Source: a virus. From it: 64,000 bases of DNA. Shown here piece by piece: positions 25,218 to 37,200 of this stretch. The translations under genes and the position numbers were made by a program. The stretch lies in the IMG/VR virus record IMGVR_UViG_3300023184_000094, positions 1 to 64,000 of that record. The stretch is one strand, 5' to 3'. Positions within the stretch are counted from its first letter, which is position 1. Each line of letters begins with the position of its first letter. The notes under the pieces were generated by a model. It saw nothing but the letters and a program-made list of their open reading frames with translations. It made no database searches and was not told the origin of the DNA.

Positions 25218-28200
25218 ATGGCTGAAAGAAAAACCTATAACTTTTTACCCACTACCTTTAGATCTGACACGAACCAAAAGTTCTTGGCGGCTACCATGGA
25301 TCAGTTGGTATCAGAACCAAATTTTACCACCTTGTATGGTTATATTGGTCGTAGATTTGCTCCCACTTATAAAAGCACAGACAGCTATGTCCTTGAAGAC
25401 ACTGCGGTCAGACAAGACTATCAACTTGAACCTAGTGTAGTCATACGTGATCAACAAAATAATATCACATTCTTTGCGACCTATGTTGATCTACTTGAAA
25501 AGATCAGCTACTATGGTGGTATCACCACTGATCAAAATAGATTGTTTGAACAAGAATATTATACCTTTGACCCACGCATCAGCTATGACAAGTTTGTTAA
25601 CTTCAGCCAATACTATTGGCTACCTGATGGTCCTGACTTTGTAGAAGTTAATACCACAGGTCTTGATCTCAGCATAGATTATGTAGTTACTAGAGATGCA
25701 GCCAATGGTCGGTATATATTCAAGAGCAATGGTGTAGTAGACAACAGTATTATTTTAGCACGTGGAGGTAGTTATACCTTTACTGTCGATCAACCAGGCG
25801 TTCCATTCTGGTTACAAACTGAGCTAGGCGTAGATGGAGTAATCTCAGCGACACCTACACTAAGTTCAAGAGATATCCTAGGCATCCAGAATAATGGTAT
25901 CGATGTTGGAACTATAACATTCGATGTTCCGCAGACTTCAGCACAGGATAGATTCATAGCTCAACAACTAGTATACACGGTTGACTACGCGACCCCATTT
26001 AATACTTTACCATTCAGCAGATTCCACAATCAATTAGTATCAACATTTTTAGCCAACTATCCACAGTATGGTGGAATCACAGGCCAACTCAACGGCAAGC
26101 ATCTAGTGTTTGTTAATGTCCAACTAGCGACCAATGTGGGCGAAGAAGTATGGACCTATCCTGAAGTAGTAGTTGATACATTACCAGCAACAGCTGGGGC
26201 ATCAGGCACCAATGTTATTACCTTGTCATCGACAGATAAATTAATCGCTAATCTTGCAGTATCTGGCACAGGTGTTCCAAGTGGAACTACTATCGTCAGC
26301 GTTGATTCAGCTAATGCTAATGTTACACTTAGCGCAAATCTTACTACCACAGCCAGTGGTGCATATACATTTACTGCCCCTAACTTTGACGCTGGCTATG
26401 TAGTGCCGGATGATCAACGTTACGGTGTATTCCGTGTAGTCTATGTTGATGCTGGTATTAAAAATGCAGATGGATCTACTGACTATGTGACAAGACTGGT
26501 ATTTGAACAAGCAGTTAATGTAGATGAAAAAGTCTATGTAAGATTTGGTGTTGCTAACGCTAATAAAGAATACTACAAAGACTACGATGGCTTTATGAAA
26601 CAGGTTCCAATAATTACCTGTCAATTAAACAATCTATGGATTCAAGATGGTACTAGAGCAGACATTTATAAAAATGTGCAGCTAGTAAATTACAATGGGT
26701 GGACTATTGATGTTGATACTGATATCATTGGCCAATTGGCCTACACCAGTCCTAACGGTGTAAACTTTACTAGTGGATTAAAAATACAATTTGCAGAAGA
26801 TGTAACACCTACCAGCTATCAAAATCGTCAATTCTATGTAGAACAAGTTGGCGATACTAGCCAATACAACGGTGGTATAAGACTAGTTCCAGTTGACGAA
26901 TTAATTACTCCAGAAGCATATAATGCTGAACTGGCACTAAATTATCCAAACGAAATATTCCCTGATTATATCACTATCAATCGTGCCAGTGTTGATCGCA
27001 ACGCCTGGTCACGTAATAACCGTTGGTTCCATATTGATGTAGTTTTACTCACTGCTGAATATAACGGAACACAACCAACCATTGATCAAGCTAGCCGAGC
27101 CCAACGTCCTATCGTGCAGTTTGACTGCGATCTACAATTGATCAATGAAGGTCGTATTGGACTTGATCATATTGATATCTTAGATACCAGCACTAAAAAT
27201 GCCTTTACAGAATTACAAGGACAGACTTATGCGATAGCATTTGGTGTTACCTTGTTTGATGGTCTGCGTGTGATCTTTGCCGCCGATGAAGATCCATTAG
27301 TCCGTAATAAAATTTATGTTGTTAGTCTAGTCCAATATGAAGTTGATGATCAACAGCTACCTACAGGTCCGTACCACATTGAATTGTCATTAGCTGACGA
27401 CGGAGATGTAGCGACATACTCTACCGTAGTAGTTGCTATTGGCCAATACAAAGGTAGTCAATGGTGGTATGACGGTGTCACTTGGAATGCTAGTCAGACT
27501 AAATCAGCACTGCAACAACCTCCATTGTTTGACATATTAGATGCCAGTGGCAAGAGCTTTTCAACTTATACGAGAAGCACATTTACAGGTACAGAAATTT
27601 TTGGTTATGTGCGTGCTACCTCAGGAACAACAGACCCAATCTTGTCAAAAGGTATCATTCCTACGATCTATGATAGTAACAATAATCCTGTAACTAATTT
27701 CTATCTTAGCTACAAGACATTCACCACACAAGGCGACATCAAGTTCCAAAACTATTTCAATACTGATACATTTAGCTATGTCAATGCCAATGATATTATA
27801 ACCACACAGCTGATTAATACTGGTTACATACAAAAAATCTTAGCTGCTGAAACTCTACAACCTAAAAACACTTGGGATACAGTTCCTGAACCTAGCCATC
27901 AATACCAACAGATTAGTTATATCTTTGATGGCACTAATAATCCATTTGTCGTAGACATCGTTCCCGAAGTAGAAGCATCGATACCTTATACTAAAGTATT
28001 CCAAAATTTCCAATACCTACAACCAACAGATTGGACCTTAGCCAACAGTGCTGTTCGATTATCTACATCATTGACAGTGGGTGATCAAGTTGACATCTTG
28101 ATCTATAGCCAACAGATCAGTAAATTAGGTTTCTATCAAGTTCCACAAAACTTAGATCTAAATGCACAAAATATCGACATAGATACACTAACACTTGGTC

Positions 28201-31200
28201 AGATACGTAACCATTTAGTAGCATTGGCACAGAACAGCACCATCGTTGAAGGTAATATCCTAGGACAAAGTAATCTTAGAGACATTGATATTAAACAACA
28301 AGGTGGCACGATCCTACAACATAGTAGTCCAACACCTTATGCAAGTTTGTTCTTGATTGACAAAACAGCTAATTATGTAAATGCATTGCGTTATGCACAA
28401 CAAGAATATACTAAATTTAAGAATAAGTTTTTAGAACTCAGCACCTCCTTGCCTGGCATACAACCAACAGATCCAGCGACCAGTGTTGATCTTATATTAG
28501 CTAAAATTAATCAAGTTAAGAATAAATCATTCCCTTGGTTCTACAGTGATATGGTGCCATATGGCACTTTAATTAATATCGTCAGCCAACAACCGGGTGT
28601 AGATGGGTTCTTAGTATTTGACCCATTGAAAACCAACTATGAAATCACCAACATATTCAATAGTCAAGAACTTAGTAATAAGGCAGTATTAGTCTATCGC
28701 AATGGTGTGCAGTTACTTAACAATGTTGACTATGCATTTAATACCACAACCCCATCGATTGACTTCTTGATTGGTCTGGAAATAGATGATGTCATCAAGA
28801 TCGTAGAATACAGTAATACCGACGGTAACTATATTCCAGAGACTCCTACTAAACTAGGCTTATGGCCAATTTTCCGTCCAGAGATATTCTTAGATGATAC
28901 CTATAGAACACCAACTACTGTTATTAGGGGTCACGATGGTAGTATTACACCAGCATTCGATGACTTCCGTGATGACTTTTTATTAGAGTTAGAAAAACGT
29001 ATCTACAACAATATCAAGTTACCATTGAGCGGCACATTTGGTGATATATTCCGAGTCATACCGGGCAGGTTTAGAACTAGCGAATATACCCTGGCTGAAA
29101 TTGACCAATTAGCATCTATCTATTTCTTAAACTGGATTGGAAACAATAAACTAGATTTCAGCACCAATGATACATTTGAACCCAATGATCCATTTACTTG
29201 GAACTATGCAGGCAGCACTGATGTTATCGATGGTGCAAACTTACCGGGTAGTTGGCGTGCTTGTTATCAATACTACTATGATACTATCCGACCACACATC
29301 ACACCTTGGGAAATGTTGGGATTCTCATCTGAACCAGATTGGTGGCAATCATACTATGGTCCTGGACCATACACCGGTGGTAACAAACTCTTATGGGATA
29401 ATCTAGAAGCAGGTCTTATCGTTGCTGGATTCCGCCAAGGTGTAGACCTAAACTATAAACGTCCAGGACTGAGCCAGATCATTCCGGTAGACGTAAATGG
29501 TAATCTATTAAGTCCACAACAGATATTAACACGCTCGCTGAATACTAAACGAGCGGCAGCAGCCTGGCAGGTAGGTCAATATGGTCCTGTAGAATTTGCC
29601 TGGCGCTCAAGCAGTGAATTCCCTTATGCTGTCCAGCAAGCTCTGGCATTGGCTAAACCAGCCAAGTATTTTGGATCATTGATAGATACCTACAATTATT
29701 CATACATCAATCCATTATTTACTATACAAGATTCAGCATCTGGGGTAACCACAGGATCTGAACAGTATCTGACTTTAACTACAAATCATCATATTACACA
29801 GAACGTTATCCAGTTCAATGGTGATACGAGTTCAGGCACATTATATAGAGGTGCAGGCTATTTAAACTGGATCGCTGATTATCTTATCAGCCAAGGTATT
29901 AATCCTTCTTCGTATATCTCACCATTGCTAAAAAATTTCCAAGTTAACCTAGCCTACAAGGTTGCAGGATTCACTGATCAAAAATATCTAGAAGTATTAG
30001 CTGAACAGGTCAGCCCTACTAGCACCAATGCCAGCGTATTAATACCAAACGAAAACTACGGTGTTTATCTAAATGAAAATCCCGTGCCCATTGACAAGTT
30101 GATCTATAGTGCAGTTATCGTTGAAAAGACTGATCTTGGTTGGACTGTCAGAGGTTACGATTTATTCAACAGTTTCTTTACTATCATTCCAAGCATAGTC
30201 AATAGTAATGCCTATAGAATAACTGTGTTGAACAGCAGTGCTACGATATTCAACAACTACCAAAACTTAAAATTAAATGTGCCATATGGTCATGAATTTA
30301 CCACAGCACAACAGGTAGCAGACTTCTTGATAGGCTATGAACGTTATCTGATAGCACAAGGCTTTACATTCACTGATTCAGATCCGATGCTAAATGAAAT
30401 GCGTGATTGGAAACTATCAGTTAAAGAATTCTTGTATTGGATACAACAAGGTTGGCGAGCAGGCAGTATTATCGTATTATCACCAGTGGCTGATAGTATC
30501 AGTGCTGTAACGATTGGGGCCATCACTGATGGAATCGAAGACAGCCAATATGCCAGCAAGGTATTAGATCAGAACTTTAATTTGGTTAGAAATAACAATT
30601 ACAATGTCATGCGATCAGCTACAGAGTTTAAACTTAATTTTACTGATCCTGCAACAGTCATAGGATATATTGAAGTTGATCTAGTGCAGTATGAACATGC
30701 CTTGGTGTTTGATAATGTCACAGTGTTCAATGATGTCATCTATCAACCAGAAAGCGGTAATAGACAGTTTAGATTAAAACTGGTAGGGCAAAAAACAGCA
30801 GCGTGGAATGGTAGTTTATCGGCTCCTGGATTCATCTACAATTCCGGAGTAGTCGCAAATTGGAATCAAGGTAAAGATTATCTGCAAGGTGATCTGGTCC
30901 AATACAAAAGCCAATATTATACTGCTTTGGTAGATGTAGTGGCCAGCACATCATTTGAATTCCAATACTGGCAACAGATTGATCAAACAAAAATACAAAA
31001 AGGTCTGTTACCTAATTTCTCAACACTAGCAGTGCAATCAAAATCATTCTATAACTCATATGCCGAGATCAAAGATCAAGATCAGATGAGTTACAGCCAT
31101 GCATTAATTGGCTTTAAACCGAGACAATATCTATCAGACCTTGGTGTAACAGAAACTACACAGATAGAATTCTACAAAGGATTTATCGCACAGAAAGGTA

Positions 31201-34200
31201 CTGCTAATGCTGTTAATCAGATGCTTAAAGCTACATTTAATAACCTAAGTAGCGATATTAATTTCTACGAAGAATGGGCCATGCGTGTTGGTGAATATGG
31301 TGCATTGGATACTAACCCGTTTGTAGAGATCCCATTGAATGAAAGCGCATTTGGTGTTAATCCAAGTGTGGCAAGATTTGTTGGTGAAGCTGATAATAAT
31401 CTAGCTGACGGCACTACAGTATTCAATCAATCACAGCTTTATAAATCTTACGGAACATATACCGGTAATATAGCACTTAATAGGACTGCGCACAGCGACT
31501 ATGACAATGATATTCCAACAGCAGGATATGTCAACGTTGATGATGTTGATACGCAGATATTTGATCTAGCTAACTATCAAGATCTAGATGGTCAGATAGC
31601 CAACATGGGCAGTGGGTATACTATATGGTGTGCTAAAGACTTTAGCCAACAGTGGAATGTCTATCGTGTAACAGAAACTAATAATTTTGTAACACAGGTC
31701 GCTAATGCTCTCAATGGATATATAACATTTACCACACAAGATCCTCACAAATTTATCGCAGGTAGTGTATTCCTAGTCAAAGACTTTGATCCAGCATTTG
31801 ATGGATTCTATCAAGTATATAAGGTAATGACAGCATCTAGTGTCATGGTAACCTATGCAGGCAGCACAGCTAATCTAACTACCCAAGATGGTCTAGGTGT
31901 ATTATTCCGTATGGACAGTATGCGATTTACCTATATGGAAGACAGTCGTGTTTATGGCTTATTAAATCCACCCAATGGATGGAAAGTTGGTGATAAGATT
32001 TGGATCGATGACGACGCTGCTACAAATGCAGTGCAAGGTCAACCATATGGATCACAACCAAGTGGCACCTGGAAAGTCTATGAGAAACAACATCCGTGGG
32101 CAATAGAACAACAATTAACTAAACAATCAGGTGAATACAGCGCCGGAGATGGATTTGGATCAAGCGTGAAAATGTCTGGTGACGGATTGATAGTGGTCAC
32201 CGGAGCACCAAACTCTAACAGCAATGTTGGTGTAGTTAATACATTCTTAAAAGATTTTGAAGGAGTGTTCCAAGAAAGTTTCAGTATCAGTCCACTGAGC
32301 GCAAATACTCGAGCATTTGGTCACGCTGTTGATCTTGGCACTGATCCATCCTCTAATACAGTATTAGCAGTTGGTGCTCCAAAGAGCTATGGCAATGTGG
32401 GTTATGTCTACGTCTATTACAAATCAGAATTTGCCACTGCGTTTGATCGTAGTCAGATCATCGTAGGTAATGTGTTGTCTCAAGGACAGTTTGGCCACAG
32501 CCTAGCATTTAGTCAAACAGGTGATTGGTTGTATGTGGGTGCACCTGGTGATACTGCAATATCTAGCGGTAATGTCCATGTCTATGGTCTCAACAGATAC
32601 ATTCCAGTTGCAGAACAGATAACTTCAGTTAGTAGTTTATATACATTGACATTAAGTTCAGCTCTAGGTACTACAGCCAATGTCGGTGATATAATCACAC
32701 AGGCTGCCACTGGTGCACAAGCTACTATTACCTATGTTGAAAGTGCCAGCTCTTATCAAGTAGATAATGTAATTAACTTTGTTTATGATGCAAACGTAGC
32801 TGTTGGAAATGCTAACATATCAGCTAAACTTAGTATCACCACCGGCGGGTTCTTGTCTAATGTAGATGCATATCCGTTAACTTCAAATACCTATGCTGTG
32901 ACTAGTAACATATTCTTAACAGCATTTACTCCAGCCGTCACTAATGATCCAAGTTCACTATTGATTACCAATGCGACCAAGACATTTATTCCAAATCTTG
33001 ATTATTATCTAAATGGAACAACGATCAACTTTGTCAACAATGGTAATGTCGCAAACCCACAAAAACTTGATACTGGTACTATAAGCATTAAACAGAAACC
33101 GTATTATCAATTATTAACGACATTGACATTACCAACCAGCAACACTGGGGCACAATTTGGCTTTGCATTGTCAAGCAGTTTCGATGGCGCACAACTAGCA
33201 GTTGGCACACCTAACGATAATATCGTTGGTACCGGAGGTGATCTTAAGATTGGTGCAGGTAGTGTTTATGTATATGATCGTGTGATCGAAGCATTTAACA
33301 CAGTTATAGATGCTGATCCGAGCACTGGTGGTCAAGACTACACTACAGAGAATCCAATCGCATCAGTCCACAAAGTGACTATAGATAACGTTGAAGTTAC
33401 TAACTATACTGTCGTTGGTACTAACAAGATCAGATTTATTACTCCGCCACCAATCGGTCGCGTCCTATACGTTGAAGTTAATCAGTTTAATCTATTAGAA
33501 AGATTGATCGGAGTAGACAGCTTAGAAGGTGGCCTTGCTGCGATCCAAAGTAATGCGGCATTCGGAACTAGCTTAACGATCTGTTCAAACAACTGTGCGA
33601 TCTATGTAGGTGCGCCTAACTATGATAATGGCACAGAATATAATAGTGGTGCTGTCTGGAAATTCCATAACAGAGGTCGACTATATGGTACCAACACTGG
33701 TTATACTGTAAACCCAGTGTTTATGCCTGGTGATAAGATTCGTCTAGACAACTTTGAGATCACTGTCAGTGGTCGTTGGATGCCTGCTACTATTGGTAAT
33801 ATTCTAACATTGAGCAGTAATGTCCGTGCTAATGTTGGCGATTATATCACGCAGACTGTATCTGCTACAGGTGTGGCTAATGTAACAGTATTGGTTGATA
33901 CTCCTGCAACCGGAAGTAAATTTATCACAGTTGGTGATTATAATAATGCTAATGTCTTCAGTTGGTCATCAGGCAATGTTGTTAGTGTTGTCTATGGTGC
34001 TGCAGTCACAACAACCACAGCGCAGTTAAGAGCCAGCTTAGATAGTTTAGTCAAAGACATCAATGACGCGAATCTATTAGGTATTTCAGCAGTTAATCAA
34101 GCAGGTAGATTAAGATTAAATTCTGACAGCACCAAAGCTAAAAACCTACTACGTATCCTATCAGGTAGTAACCAACCTAACAGCCCAGGTGTGTATGCCG

Positions 34201-37200
34201 ATGCTGATTTGATCATATTTGCATTCATGCAGATCATCGTCAATCCGTATGGCGCACCAGGCGAATACTTTGGTAACAAAGTCAAGCTGGCAGCAAATGC
34301 GTATATGTTGGTCATTGGCAGTGCCCGTGGAACCACAAAAGAATTTACTACGTTTGATGTGTCTACTACCCCACTTGGCACTACCATGGATCAAAGCACT
34401 ACGAGATTGTATGACAGCATATACGGTAGTGGCAGTGTGTATGTTTATGAATTGTATGATGATCCACGTAATGCTGTAGAAGATCCAGGTCGTTATAGTT
34501 TTGCACAACAGATAGATCCAGGTAGTTTGACCGCTGGTGCACAATTTGGTTATAGTCTAGACATTGAAGGAACATTTATCACAGTATCTGCTCCAGGTAC
34601 CACCCTAAGTAGCAAACCTGCACAGTCTGGAACTGTTTATATATTTGCTAACCCAATAATGACACGTGGTTGGGAACTTATCCGTTACCAACAACCTAAA
34701 GTAGACCTTGATAGTATCAGTCGTGGTTATCTATACGATAACACAACCAGCTTGATCAAATATAATCTACAGTTTATTGATCCTGCTAAAGGCCGCATCC
34801 TAGGACAAGCCGAACAAGAAATTTCATTCAAAACAGAATATGACCCTGCTATCTATAACAGAGGAACTAATCCTAAAGCAGATATCAATCAGAACGTCTA
34901 TTGGGGCAACAACCAAGTTGGCCAAGTATGGTGGAATCTTGCTAAACTCAGATACATCGACTACGAACAAGATACATTAACCTATCGTAGTTTATACTGG
35001 GGGCAACTATTCCCAGGATCAACAGTTGAAGTCCTTGAATGGGTGAGAAGCAATTATCTACCAAGCCAATATGCGGCTAATGGCGGTGATGGCATACCTG
35101 AATATGCAGATGACAGTGCCTACGTAGAAGAAATCTTTGTAGATCCGGTGACTAGCATCATCGTCACCCGTTACTACTATTGGGTTAAGAATAAAACCAG
35201 CGTTGATCCAAATAACCCAAGTAGGAAGTTACCAGTTAGTGCTATCACAGACTATATACTAAATCCTAAAAATCAAAACATTGCCTTTGCTGCGGTGATA
35301 CGCAATGATGCTTTAGCATTCTATAATGTCAGTAATTATCTGTCAGCTGATAATACTATCATGCATCTTGATCATCAATTGATGATTAATACTGATATCA
35401 TACACAGTGAATATGAGCTAGTGCAACAAGGCAATCCAAAGAATCTCATACCTACCAAGATAGTTAATAAATTAATTGACAGTCTAAGTGGTATAGATCA
35501 ATCAGGTGCGACAGTGCCGGATCCAAGACTAAGTCAAGCTGACAGATATGGTATCAGCTTTAGACCAAGACAAAATATGTTTGTTGATAGACTACAAGCT
35601 GTCAACGAGATGGTAAGTTTTGTCAATGATATATTTGCTGTTAACCCTATAACTGAACAATTTGATCTAACAGGATTAAATGCACAAGAATCTACACCTA
35701 GCTACAAGAAAGGTGAATACGATCAAGGAGTGACAACTGAAATAGAATTGTCTTATATCAATACAGATGAACTCACTCCCGGATATCGAGTATTAGTAAA
35801 CAACGATACAGCCCAGAATGGTCTTTGGGTATTATACCAATTATCAGAATCTAAGACTTGGGAAATCATCAAAGTCCAAAGTTATAAGACCAGTTTGTAT
35901 TGGAACTATGTTGATTGGTATGCTGACGGATATACCTCAGCGACTAAACCGGACTTCAGTGTTACCACTACTAATGATGCATTAAAATTACGTGCTGTTG
36001 GTGGAGAGATTATTTACATCAGTAATGCTACGGGTGCAGGTACTTGGCAATTGGTTGTAGTCCAAGATGATGGAACATTGCAGGTAGTAGGTATACAAAA
36101 TGGCACTATACAGCTCAATACATCATTGGGTGATTTTGCAGGCAATGGGTTAGGCTTTAGTAATCAAGACTTTGACAGCAACAGATTTGACCAGAACCCC
36201 AACAATGAAATCCGTGCTATCGTAGAGTCATTGAATAACGAACTGTTTACCAACACCTTAGAAGGTGAGTTTAACAACATGTTCTTTATTCTAGTTAACT
36301 ATCTATTGACAGAACAAAATTATGTTGACTGGTTATTTAAATCTAGCTTTATCAGTGTCACACATAAATTAAGATCATTAGCACAGTTCCCAAGCTATGT
36401 GGTTGACAATCAGACCTACTATCAAGACTATATTGATGAAGTTAAACCTTATAGAACTAAGATACGTGAATATTTAATTGACTATACTGGTGACGACACA
36501 TATGAAGGCAGCGTCACAGACTTTGACTTACCAGCTTACTATGACACATCAACTGGTTACGGTATATTCCGTAGTCCAAGCGGTGAAGTTCCTTATGTTG
36601 AAGAGGATGAAGCGACCTGGCAGACATTCCCATACAATCAATGGTATGCTAATAGAAATCTAGTAGTATCAAGTATACAATTAGAAAGCGGTGGAGCCAA
36701 TTATGCTACTCCGCCTACAGTGACTATCTCTAGCCTAGATGGCAATGGTAGTGGCGCCGCTGCTACAGCAGTCATAGATGGTAACACTGGCGCTATACTA
36801 TCAATCACCTTAACTAGCGCAGGCTTTGGATATACCACAACACCAAGAGTGACGATCAATGGTAGTTCTACCACACAGGCTAATGCCTATGCAGTGATGA
36901 AGAGTCCATTTGCTCGTAGCTTTGATACCAAGATGAAGTTTGACCGTATCAGTTATGACAGCACAGTTCAACGTTGGGCAGCTAATACAACCTATACAGC
37001 AGGACAGATCGTCAGCTATGCATTCCAAGATGGCAACGTGATGATACGTAAGGCCTATAGTGTAAACTCAAACATTACCACAGCTTCTACATTTATTCCA
37101 AGTGACTATACTGAGTATTCAGCAAACGCATTTAGTAATGCCAACGATCGTATAGTCGGGTTCTATGAGCCAACTGATATGATGCCAGCTATTGATGTTA